From positions 104,882-168,881 of the forward strand of contig BDSI01000192.1 in the NCBI GenBank assembly GCA_003117195.1: a stretch of DNA of 64,000 bases. The letters are read 5' to 3'. Both the position numbers and the translations under genes were made by a program. Below, one piece after another: positions 53,701-63,924 of the stretch. How positions within the stretch are numbered: position 1 is the first letter of the stretch; every line of letters starts with the position of its first letter. Origin of the DNA: Eudorina sp. 2006-703-Eu-15. Lineage: Eukaryota; Chlorophyta; Chlorophyceae; Chlamydomonadales; Volvocaceae. The notes beneath the pieces are model-generated. The model made no database searches. It was not told the DNA's origin and was given only the letters and a program-made list of their open reading frames with translations.

Positions 53701-56700
53701 AGAGGAGGACGAAGTTCAGAAATGTCGGATTGCGGGAAAGGAGGAAAGGGGGAAAGGACCTTCCCCTCCCCTTCCCCCCCTGGCCTCCCTCCCCCCCGCT
53801 CACTCACTCGCGATCATCTCCTCGTCCCCCGGGTCGTTGATTTGCTTGACCACCAGCCAGCGGTAGTACCGCTTCACGTGGCGGGCCAGTCGGGGGTCCT
53901 GAACGTGGGCGCTCAGAAAGTCTGTCGCGTCGTCCAACATGGTCTGTTTGCTGGTCTGCATTGGGGGCCGGGAGGGGAGGGGGGAAACAGAGCGGGGGGG
54001 GGATAGAGCGGGGGGGGAGTAGAGCGGGGGGGGGGAGTAGAGCGAGGGGGGGAATATGGGTGGGGAGGGGCAGCTGGCGGCGACGTTTCGCGGTCGCGGT
54101 TTCGCTGTCTTTATTCACCCGGGGAGGGGCAAGGGGGGCAGGGGAGAGAGGGCAGCAGCGGGGGAGCTGAGCAGCTGTCGACAGAGTGGCAGGCAGGCAA
54201 CATCCTCAATATTCACAAGCAGGCAAGCTGGCTGGGTGACGGGTGACAACGGAGGAGGAACCGGCCGAGGAACCCGACACGGCGACCTCAGCAGTCAGCA
54301 CGCGGTGCCGGCCGCGTTTACCCCCCCCCCCTAGACCTGCACCGCACACGTCGTAACCCATAGCGGGCGCAGCAGCAGCAGTGACCGCCCGCGAGATCCC
54401 CTGAGGGGTGGGGGTTGCCGTACGCTGCCGTACGCTTGCCGTACCTCGTACTTGTTGGCGTTCCCCGCGATGGTGTTGGCGGTGGAGATGATGTAGCCCA
54501 ACGTCGCGACGCCGATGAGCATGCCGATGCAGGAGATGATTCGCTCCAGGGTGGTCACGGGACACACGTCGCCGTACCCCACCGTCGTGTACGTGATCAC
54601 GACAAAGTACAGAGATGTGAGGTACCTGTACGGCAACATACGACAACAGTACGGTTCGGTACGATACGATGCGCCCAACGCCAACCGTGGTCGACACTCG
54701 ACAGGCCACACGCTGGACTTCGCTTCTCGCGGCTCAGTCCTGGCTCAGTGACACAGTGCACACCAGGTTCACAGATTCACAGCCCCGCTGCACCCGTCTA
54801 CCCAGGCTGGGCTGTTTCTTTTCAGCCCCGACTGCACAGCAGCCAGCCGCCAGCAGCACGCGGCGCCGAAGCCACCGCCGGCCAGCGCGACACACCACCC
54901 GCGTCCTGCAGTCCGCCGTACACTGTCCGCCGTACACCGTACACCGTACGACATCCCCAGGGCCCCCACGACTCTTTAGGGTTTCTCGTCATAGTAACCA
55001 ACACCCGTCAAAAAACACGTTGCCCCACGGCACGTCCCGTGGCGGTGTCCTCCATCAACGCACACGCCGGTGGTAACCCGAGGTGCCGCTTCTTCTCCGA
55101 TTCACACACGCTGGCACAATCGCTGATACAACACTGATCCCCTTTGGGTCCGCTGTAACATTCATTCATTCATTCATTCATTCATTCATTCATTCAAGGA
55201 ATCGCCGATTGATAGATGCCCCTGTCCTGTGGCGGTACTGTGCCGTACCGTTCTGCCGTACCTCTCAAAGTTGCTGGCGTCCTCCAGCCGCGCCGCCTCT
55301 GCCCAGGTGCCCCCAAGGCCCCCCGGCCCCTCCACCACCGCCACGAAGAACCAAGCGGCGGCGCTCAGGTGCAGTACGATAATGGCCACCATGCCGTACA
55401 GCAACATGCTGGTCATGGCCGCCCCCTGGGACTGCTCCATGTTCATAAAGAGCTTGCTCCGCTGCGGGGTTCGGGGGGGGTGGCGGTGGTGGGGTGGGGT
55501 GGGGTGGGGTAAGGGGGGGCGGGTATAGGAAATTGGTAGACAAATTCAAACTGCGCTGCTGCTGTCAGAGCGACGGCTCGACTGGAAATAATTGAGGGGG
55601 GGGGTGGCGCGGAGTGGGGGGTCCGGGCGGGGGGTGGGTGGGTGAGAGGGAGGTTCAGCCGGGGAAGGAGGGGAGCGTGTTGTGGAGGGGGTAAGGGATG
55701 CGGGGGCGAATGAGGGGGGCGAATGTGGCTAGGGGGGGGCTATTCATAGGACATTGGTAGAAACACTCTAAGGGGCAATCCAAGGGGCTAACGACGGTGG
55801 CTGAGGCGCGGCTCTCAACAAGAGATCGCGAGCCGGGGTTGTTGGCCACCGGTACACGGTGGGCCAGGGTCGGTGGCTGAGCGGGTGTGCGAAGGCGCCC
55901 GGCAGCTGTGGGGACGGCCTCTAGGCGCCAGCCGCCAGCCGCCCCACTCCCTCCCCGGCCGCCCGGGGCCCCCAGCAGGGCTGTTCACACCCACACCCGT
56001 TGGGGCTCTCCCAACCCGGGCTGCCACCCCCACTGCGTGGCACTGACCCCCCCCACCACCACCCCGCCAACCCGCCCCCGGCCCCCCCAAGCCACCACCC
56101 CGCCCCCCCCCCAAGCCCCACCCCGCCCCCCCCACACCTGCATGACCTTGTTGGCCTTGAACAGCCGCAACAGCCGGATGAGCCGCAGCAGCTTCAGGAG
56201 CTGCAGGTAGTTGCCCATCGACCTGGTGATCTGAGGGCCAGGGGGGAGGGTCCAGGGGGGCGTCCAGGGGGGTTCGGGGGGGGGGGAGGGTCCAGGGTGG
56301 AGAGGCTGCCGACCTTGCAGGGTCAGTCTGCCCGCCTCTTCCAAATATGAAGGGCCCCCGGGGATACATCCCTCCCGTCCCTCGAACTTTCCCCGCCGCC
56401 TTGCAATGCGCACGACATGCCACTCCCACACACACACACACACTGGTTGAGAGCGACGGGACAGAGGCCCCTTACGCCCCTTTCCCCCGTATCCGGGGGA
56501 GAGTGCTTCGGCGGTCTCCCGTATGGGGCGGGTTAGCGCCCCCGGCCAGCGTCGGCCCGGCAGATATGTAACAATTCACACACACACTCACTCACACACG
56601 TACTCACCCTGTGTCACGAACTCCTGTTCTGCCTGCTTAAATAACACACACACACACACACACCACACACAGAGCTTCTCGCGGCTCAGTTCTCTTATAC

Positions 56701-59019
56701 ACACCCCACCCCACCCACCCACAGGCACCGGTAATCTCCGTCCCCGAATTCTATCCTCAGGGCCGCACTCAGGGACCGCACCCGGCCTGTGTCGCGGCTC
56801 AAGCCCCCGCATTGGGGGCTCTGAGCCACACACAGCCCCTAGCCCTCTCTGCCACTGCCCCAGACTCCCAATGTCCTCTCCTCCGTCCCAGCGCCCAGAC
56901 ATCCGGCTTCCCCCTTCTCCCTCCCCCCCCCGCCCCCCCACCAATTTCCTATTGCCCCCTTCGCTCCCCTCCCCCCCCAAACACCCCAACACCCCCAAAC
57001 GCGCACCATCCCCCAGGGTATCGCCGCCACGAAGTCGATGGCGAACCAGCCGGTCAGGTAGTTGGCGGCGATGAGCCAGCGGTTGCTGCGGTCCGACTCC
57101 CGGCCTTGCTGCAGACCCGTACGGAAGTTGAAGGGTATGTCGGCCAAGAAGAGGGCGTACACAATGGAGTCGAGCACATCTGCACAGTTGGTTCGTTGCG
57201 GTTGGTTGGTTGGTTATCGTTTGTCAGTTTATACAGAACCAGGTCCCACCCCACCCCACCCCCACCCCCTGGCTGGGTGTGTCTGGGCTGTTCTTCTTTT
57301 TAACCCCCCATTGCCCCCCACCTACCCACCCACCCATTCACCCGCCCATCCACCCACCCACCCGGTTGTCGGCTACCCAACCGCCCCCAACCCCCATCTA
57401 CCCACCCACCCACCCACCCACCCACCCACCCAGCACCATGATGTTGTCCACCCGCTCGAACTCGAAGCTCAGCATGTAGGTGGTCACCAATGCCACGTAC
57501 GTGAGCGCGAAGTTCATGATGACGGTGTCCCTGGAGCCGGCCGCCGGGGGGGGGAGTTGGGGGCGGGAGAGGGGGGTTGGGGGGCGGGAGAGGGGGGTTG
57601 GGGGGCGGGAGAGGGGGGTTGGGGGAGCGGGAGAGGGGGGTTGGGGGGCCGGGAGAGGGGGTTGGGGGGCGGGAGAGGGGGGTTGGGGGGCCGGGAGAGG
57701 GGGAGAAGGGGGCCGGGAGGGGGCCCGGGAGAGGGGGGAAGAAGGAGGGGGGCAAGAACTCGGACCCATCGCGCCACTCCGCCGGCGCGGTCGCCACAGC
57801 GCGAGGTGCCGTACTCATGCCGTACTGGCCCATCTCCAGCCGTACCATTGCCGTACACGCACCCTTTTTAGGTGTGTCGTACTCACCAGGCGGTACGGAA
57901 TCTGGAGTCCGGGTGGATGACGTCCCACGTCAGCACCAGGAGCAGCCGCCGTAGGTCGGCCATCACGGGCTGGGGCGGCCGCTCCCCCGCCACCTGCTCC
58001 GGCGGCGGCGGCTGGCCCCACGCGCCCGCTGCCGCGGCGCCGTCGCCACCTCCGACCCTGGCCATCTCGTGCTGCAGATCCGCCCGGGGCTTCTTAACGA
58101 ACTTCTCGACCGCGTCCACCACGGCGGTCAGCCGGCGGGCGGCCTCCGCGGCGCCGCCCTCCTGCGCCGCATCCTCCTCGTTGTCCGTCTGCACGGGACG
58201 GCAGATCCCGGTTCCGAGTGGCTGCGGATCTCTGCTTTGAAAATGCGGATCGCAAGTGGCTGCGGGACGACGAGGACGAGGACGTGTCCGCCGGGGGCGG
58301 CTGACTGGGGTTTTGCGGCGTTCCGCGGTGAGAATGTTGGTGGTGGTGGTGCAAGGGGCCGGGCGGCGCGCTCCGGGGTGGCCTCCAGGGAGGGCCCATC
58401 GCAGGCGCCCCGCAGTCCGTGACCCACTCACTCTCCCCGAGCTTTGGTGGTCATGACAACCGAATTACCGACACACGACAAACTGTCATGACCGCCGCGA
58501 CACGGATGGATTACGGGATCAGCGGCCGGGGGCTCTGTGTGTGTGGGGGGGGGAATCAAGGCCGCCGAGCCAGGTGGAGGTGCCCCAGTGGCACATGGGC
58601 CGTTGGAGGAGACCGCGTGGCCACGTGGCCGGGCGGGGCGGGGCGGGGCGGGGCGCGCTCTGCGGCGTTGCGGCTGACGTGGCGTCGCACAATGTGGGTG
58701 TGGTGGGATGTGTGTGGTGTGGTGTGGTGGGATGTGTGGTGGGGTGGGGTGGGGCTCCACACAGCGGCGGCGGAGGGGGGACCTGGCCACGCGCCCCACG
58801 CGCCCCACTCACAGCGCTGGCATCGCTGTCTTGTTGGAGCTCGGTGCTCTCGCCGAGGGCCCGCGCGTACACGAGGCGCGGTCGAGCGCGGGTGCAGTAG
58901 TCTGTGCGGCGGGGGCGCTCAACCGCACAGCTGGATGGCGGTTGGTACAGCGGCAGCAGGTGGGGCTTCCCTCCGCTTCCGTCCGCCAGGACGAGCGAAG
59001 TGATATCCAAGCGCTCCAT
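50720..59019 (-). CDS. Voltage-gated K+ channel with cyclic nucleotide-binding domain (EAG/HCN/CNG superfamily)
   Basis: Minus-strand exons: 59019-58813, 58188-57887, 57530-57430, 57179-57007, 56230-56138, 55461-55262, 54625-54445, 53955-53808, 53621-53418, 52915-52410, 51988-51836, 51196-50720; 2,745 nt, 914 residues, phases match throughout. WDVIHPDSRFRTAW precedes S1 (ALTYVALVTTYMLSFEFE). S2 has LFLADIPFNFRTG, S3 GWFAIDFVAAIPWG. S4 (262-292) carries K/R every third residue (LLKLLRLIRLLRLFK), a voltage sensor. S5 is followed by the pore helix and TTVGYGD (372-378), the K+-selectivity filter, then S6. The C-linker (420-480) leads to a CNBD with MYFVTSGRLEVRRG, FGEYSCLTGCPRTATVVA (phosphate-binding cassette with Arg) and SELFALKR. 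About 130 low-complexity residues rich in Ala, Gln and Gly interrupt the CNBD. The tail contains poly-Ala. It probably sits in plasma or ciliary membrane; ligand and gating direction cannot be read from sequence. Confidence 0.92.
51371..51435 (+). repeat. Intronic element family A (second exception to the orientation rule)
   Basis: GGATCGGATATTCGCTCTGA-CAGCAGCAGCGCAGTGTAAA-TATGTCTACCAATTTCCTAT-ACCCC. It lies within channel intron 51197-51835. In the sense of the minus-strand gene it is G-form but not next to the donor. Confidence 0.85.
52005..52255 (+). repeat. GGGA/GGCAGGGA minisatellite at 3' splice site of a minus-strand intron
   Basis: GAGGGAGGGAGGCAGG-type units; in the channel gene's sense this is a C/T tract just upstream of the acceptor at 51989. 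Confidence 0.85.
53005..53027 (-). repeat. Intronic element family A (short), at 3' splice site of the channel gene
   Basis: GTTTATAGGAAATGGGTAGA on the plus strand. In the gene's sense it is the C-rich form, about 90 nt before the acceptor at 52916. Confidence 0.75.
53163..53253 (+). repeat. Intronic elements family D plus family C, adjacent
   Basis: CGCGCCTGGGTTCGGGCGGG and GGCATTTCTAATAAACAGG, followed at once by GGGCCTGTTCTGCCTGCTTA. The D-C pairing also occurs at 12209-12310, so they may be two parts of one element. Confidence 0.7.
55160..55197 (+). repeat. (ATTC)n microsatellite
   Basis: Nine ATTC units in channel intron 54626-55261. Confidence 0.95.
55521..55584 (-). repeat. Intronic element family A, at 3' splice site of the channel gene
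   Basis: GGGTATAGGAAATTGGTAGA-CAAATTCAAACTGCGCTGCT-GCTGTCAGAGCGACGGCTCG on the plus strand. In gene sense the C-rich end faces the acceptor at 55462, 60 nt away. A degraded relative follows at 55742-55766. Confidence 0.87.
56612..56690 (-). repeat. Intronic elements family C and E
   Basis: GTCACGAACTCCTGTTCTGC then CTGCTTAAATAACACACA, a CA repeat, then GCTTCTCGCGGCTCAG; in channel intron 56231-57006. Confidence 0.7.
57271..57303 (-). repeat. Intronic element family B, truncated
   Basis: GGCTGGGTGTGTCTGGGCTG then TTCTTCTTTTTAA. In the sense of the channel gene it reads TTAAAAAGAAGAACAGCCCA, downstream of the G-rich donor at 57429, the same orientation as the two full copies. Confidence 0.8.
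57545..57735 (+). repeat. ~22-bp G-rich minisatellite at a 3' splice site (minus-strand gene)
   Basis: About eight units of GGGGGTTGGGGGGCGGGAGA type in channel intron 57531-57886. In gene sense it is C/T-rich and abuts the acceptor. Confidence 0.88.
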
Positions 59020-59750
59020 AACAGCGTCGCGTCCCTGCTCGTTGAAATCTATCTGACTTATGGAAATGGGTCGGTGTGAGAACGAGTGAGGGACCTTCGG
59101 CTAGCTATCGAATCATAAGTTCGTTATGTTTTGGTCTCGCATTGCACAACGGGCGCAATTGCTCACATTTGCGCATCACAACCCTAACGCACTGGCCACT
59201 ATGTAGGAAAACATTCAAGCTAACAACGAATATACTCCAGCGCGCATCAAGCTTGTTTCCTTCCCAGAATGTGCTGTCCAGATGGTCAAATATGGAACAG
59301 GCAAACCGCCGTGCCGTGCATGCAATGCCGTACCACCAAGACCAGACAGAGCATACACAAGAGGTGGCGGATGATTAAAGGCGCTTATTAATGTGCTTAT
59401 TTGGAGTCAGATCATACATGTAATGGACACGGCTCAGCCCTCAGTAATGCGGTAGAACGGCGGATATCGTGCGCACGCGATCAACTGTATTACACATCAT
59501 TATAGCATGAACATACAGACGATAAATTATTATCAAAAGTGTCAAGCAAAGTTGAAAAGTAGTGGTTTTGACCATGTCCTGTACGACCAAATGACATATG
59601 CAGCTTAAACCGTATGATACTGATTTTATGTAATTTGAACGTTTTGAACGTAACGCTTGACGATGTACTCGTTTATAATGTTATGACGGTGATTAGGTGA
59701 TAGCTCGATTTTGACGTGATGCCAACGCCGCATTGACGGATGTAACTTAC
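59020..59750. promoter_or_regulatory. Shared AT-rich intergenic region between divergent genes
   Basis: About 730 bp separate the channel start (59019, minus) from the first supported exon of the LOTUS gene (about 59751, plus). AT-rich DNA, especially 59380-59750, contrasts sharply with both genes and probably holds both promoters. A possible first exon of the LOTUS gene (ATG at 59291 to about 59362) fits in phase but has no independent support. Confidence 0.45.
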
Positions 59751-62700
59751 AGTATTCGGGCGTCTTCAAAAAACAAACGATTTCATACCGGGCCCTTAAC
59801 AGGGTATCGTATGCGTGGATGGACCCCAAGTTCGTGCACCATGTCCGCCGCCTGCTGTTGTATCACCCGAACGGGTTACCCATGGCCAGCTTTCCAACCG
59901 AATGGCAAAGGGCGTACGGAACTCCGCTTGAGCCGGCCTCCTTTGGCCATACGTCGTACATGGACTTGCTCATTGCTGTACCGGAGGCGGCCAGCATTGG
60001 CCCTCGCCCGGAGTGCCGCCTCGCGGCTGTCCTGACACCTTCTGGGGCCGAACAGCTCTTTCAGCACGTGGTGAACGAGCTGCTGGCGGAGGGCGGGCCG
60101 GGTGCACCGGCAGGCCGAGCGGCAGCGCGCTCGCGACACGTGTCGTACGAGGAGGTTGCCTCACGGTTGGACAACTACCTTGCTGGCAGGTGAGCCGGCA
60201 CGTTGGCCGCACCCCATCCCACTTATGCGCGTATTACTTGATGCGCACTGACCCGAGGTCAGGGCTTTTGGTGGCTTCCCGTCCGCACGCCGCGGCCCGG
60301 CCCGTCGGGGCAACTTGACACGCCTCCCGAGCCCCGCTGCGACACCCTGCACCCCTTCGAGGCCCCAATCAACACCTAACGGACGGAAACCCCCTGGTCC
60401 GCAGCCAACGAGTGTGGGCGCACCTGACGGGGGCTCACGGCTCTCCGACAGTGTGCTCTAGCGGCCGGGTATCTTTGGCCCCTCTTGAGGCCCGGTTGTT
60501 GTCCTTGACCCCTCTTCTGCCCGGTTGTCTGGGGACTGCTCTGGCTGCAGGACATTTGCGTCGCTGGGACTGGCACCGCCGCGTGGCCTGGAGAACTTGA
60601 AGTACCTGGACCGCCGTGTCGGCTCGGCGGTCGCGGCCTACTGCGCCTCCAGGTGGGGCCGAAGGATGCAGTACGGCACCACTGTCGTACTACTGGCGGG
60701 GGGGGGGGGAGCGTTGAGAGCACTGCGGAGTGCGACCGGTGGGGTGCGGGAGGGGAGGGGAGGGGAGGGGAGGATGGAGGGATGCCGGGGCCGGGGCCGC
60801 CGGCATGAAGCCAGGACGCGAGCGGGTACGGAGATCTAGGAGATCTATGGATCTGGGCTCTTTGAAGCGAAGAGTGGCAGACGCCGTCAGTGTGATGATG
60901 CGGGGCCGCCCAACCGACAGGCGCCCAACCCGACCCATACGGCAATGACGGTCCATGTCACCGCTGCCGTACACGTACGGCATGGTGTCCCGCAGGTCCG
61001 TGATCACCCTCTGGGAGCTGGAGCGTCACATCTGCCGTACCGAGGTCGTGAATTCGTACGGCGATCTGCGGCTGGGGCCGTTGGCCGACCACCCCGACGT
61101 CCGCCGGATCTTCTTCCCGGAGGCCCCGGCCCCGGCCACCCACAGCACCAGCACACAGCCCAGAAGGGACAAACTGCGACAGCAGCCGCAGCAGGGCGTG
61201 CGGCAGCAGGAGCAGCCGTCGGTGGCGGGGAGCAACGCAGAGGCTTCGCCGCCGCCGCCACCGCCGCCGCCGGGGCCCATCCGGCGCGTCACGGCCTACG
61301 ACGTCGCCGCCGCCGTCCGACAGCAGCTCGCCGTCCGGGGCCACGAATCCTGTCGTACAGCGGCGGCGGCCGGCGTGACGTCGCCCCAGGGCGCCGCACT
61401 CGTGGAGGCGGTGCTGACGGAGCTGGCGCCCGAGGAGGCCGTGTGGATCCGAAGGTGTACGGAAAGTACGGAGCGCGCTTGGATCCTGGGCCGGCGGCTG
61501 GGTGTCGTGATCAACGACCTGCTGTTGTACGTCAATATCGCGCTGGAGGCGGTCAAGGACGAGCAGAGCGCCGCGCTGCGGGGGGCGGCGGGCGCGGCGC
61601 GGGAGCCGCCTCCCGGCCGGCCGCGTGGGTCGGAGATGGAGCCGGGGTGGCGGGGAGTCAAGGTGGGGCAGCACCACGGCGGTAATAGAATGGGGTTTGG
61701 GTTGCGGGGGATGGGGTGGGGCTTGCGGCGGAGGGGACTCTCTTACCTGGGGCGGGACCGCAGTGATGGGGCGGAGGGGCGGGTGGACGCGTCGTTGGCA
61801 GTGGACGCGTCTTTGCGCCCAACGTTCCCGGAAGGGCGGTCGGGCTGTGAGGGCTGGGCAGGCGGTGGGGCCATGCCGTTTTTATATCCGCACCCCCCCC
61901 CCCCGGGGCTCCTGTCCATTCCGAGCGGCGGCCAGGGTCCGTGGCTCGTGTCGTCCTGCTTGCCCACTCCTCCAGGATATATAGGGGGACGCAGAGCCGT
62001 GAAGGGCCGGTTGGTCGGCTTGCCCGGCTCACATCTTCCGCAGGGTGTGCGATCGACTGCATCAGCGTTGACGGCGGTGGGAGGGAACGCCTGCCGATGC
62101 CGATGCTCGCCCGCCGTGTCCCCCGCCGTGTCGAGCTGCGAATTGCGCTTTCCGAAAGTCGCGCTATCAAGGTTGCGGGTTCACATCCCCTCATCCGCCC
62201 TCATGACCTCATCCCCCCCCATGACCGCCATGATGTGGCCGCAGGCGACCGCCGCCGCCAAGAAGGGCGACGAGGGGGCGACCCCCGCGATGTCCCCCCG
62301 TGCCATCCGTACGGCTCTGGGGGCCCTCAGGGCGGAGGAGGCGGAGAGGGCGGAGGCCGCCGCGCAGCCGCCGACGGCTACGACCGGCGATCGAGCGGAG
62401 AGACAGGGACAGCAGCAGCAGCAGCCGGGGCAGGGGCGGGGACAGGGGCAGGGACAGCAGCAACAGCAGGGGCAGGGACAGCGGCATAAGGAGCAGTTGC
62501 CGCACCCCTCGCGGTCCGATCGGCGGGTGGAGGACGAAGGGGACCGACGTGCGGCGCGGCGAGTGCTTCTTGGCCAGGTGCGGTGCGGTGCGGTGCGCGC
62601 TGCCGCGGGTCAGGTGATGTGCTGTGTTTAGAAGAGGGACCCGCCCGACCGAGAGCCCAGGTGCAGATATACTTACCAGGTGATGTGTCGTGATGTGGTG

Positions 62701-63728
62701 CAGTGCGGTGTGGCTGTGAGGTGGTGTGAGGTGAGGAGGTGTGAGGTGAAGGGAAACAGCAAATGGACAGCATGCAGGGCACGTCCCCGTGTCTGACTGA
62801 CACTGGGCGAGTAGGGAGAGGGGCAACGCCCGTCTGTGGAGCTGTGTCCTGGTGGGTGGTGTGGCGCAGGTGTGTCGCTCACGCGTTGTGACTTTTTGCG
62901 CATTGCGGCCCTGCACCGTACCGCAGATGTACGGCGTGGGGGCGGATTTCGGCCATAAAGAACTGCAGGTACGTACGATATGGTACGGTTCCGTACGGTA
63001 CGGCACGGGCTGCGGAGGGGGGCATGTATTTGACGCGGCACCCGTCTGCAGTCGTCACTCCTTCTCCTCCTCCTCCTTCTCCTCCTCCTCCTCCTCCGCC
63101 TCCTCCTCCTCCTCCTCCGCCGCCGCCGCCTCCTCCTCCTCCTCCGCCTCCTCCGCCTCCTCCTCCTCCTCCGCCTCCTCCTCCTCCTCCGCCTCCTCCT
63201 CCGCCTCCGGGTGATGTGAGCCGCCGCGCGGCAGGGCAGCTGCGTGGGGACTGTGTTCAGGCCTGGGCTGGGGGCTGGGCTGGGGAAGCGCACCGCCATA
63301 CTCGGCTCAATGCGGCAGCGTCGGATCTCGCCACCGCCGCCCCGCCAGCCAGACAGACAGACAGACAGACAGACAGATAGGCGGACTGACATACGACTTG
63401 CACCTGCTTGTCGCCGCGTCCAGCAAGTGTGTTCAGAAGGCGACATTGGCCTCACCGCCTGGAAGCAAGGGCTTGACCCTTCATGAGAGTCTTCCGCGAC
63501 TGGGGTAGATGGAGGTGGTGCCCAGTCCGTGTGACCCGTGGGTCGTTTATAACGCCTCCTCACCTCCCCACCTCTCCGGGCAGGCGCTGCTGCAGCGGTT
63601 CGTGGGTGAGGCCCTCAGTCGGGAGAGGCGGGAAGTGGAGGAGGAGGACGAAGAGGAGGAGGCGGAGGAGGGCGCCGACGACGCGTTCTACCGGGCCGCT
63701 GCGGCCCACCTGGTGGAGCAGCTGGCAG
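59751..63728 (+). CDS. LOTUS/OST-HTH domain protein with NO VEIN-like region, 3' end outside window
   Basis: Exons: ~59751-60189, 60405-60452, 60551-60652, 60996-61662, 62245-62577, 62927-62968, 63584-63728 (continues beyond the window). If no upstream exon exists, translation starts at ATG 59819; the frame is open back to an acceptor-like TTACAG at 59750, so an earlier 5' exon is likely. FVHHVRRLLLYHPNGLPMAS through YGTPLEPASFGHTSYMDLLI matches the LOTUS/OST-HTH fold, a winged helix used in RNA biology. The later region (FASLGLAPPRGL, then VITLWELERHICRTEVVNSY and DLRLGPLADHPDVRRIFF) resembles the stretch preceding the HSP90-like ATPase of plant NO VEIN proteins; this is from memory and moderate. 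Residues encoded by 62245-62577 are Gln/Gly-rich, and the last exon has an acidic run. The donor at 61663 is uncertain. Product and partners are unknown. Confidence 0.72.
60743..60773 (+). repeat. (GGGGA)n
   Basis: About five GGGGA pentamers in intron 60653-60995. Confidence 0.85.
63056..63210 (+). repeat. (CCTCCT/CCG) trinucleotide microsatellite
   Basis: About 150 bp of CTCCTC with CCGCC interruptions in intron 62969-63583. The open Ser- or Arg-repeat frames over it are artefacts. Confidence 0.93.
63350..63380 (+). repeat. (CAGA)n microsatellite
   Basis: Seven CAGA units in the same intron. A shorter tract of the same type lies at 4778-4796. Confidence 0.9.
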
Positions 63729-63756
63729 GTACCTCACCCGGGGTGGATGGGACGTC

Positions 63757-63839
63757 GTGACATGGGGCGTGGGGTGGGGTGGGGTGGGGTGGGGTGGGGT
63801 GGGGTGGGGTGGGGTGGGTGGGGTGGGGTGGGGTGGGGT

Positions 63840-63924
<85 letters not shown>

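Noticed and set aside
62673..63563. Minus-strand poly-Arg open frame
   Set aside because: Translation of the CCTCCT microsatellite in an intron of the LOTUS gene.
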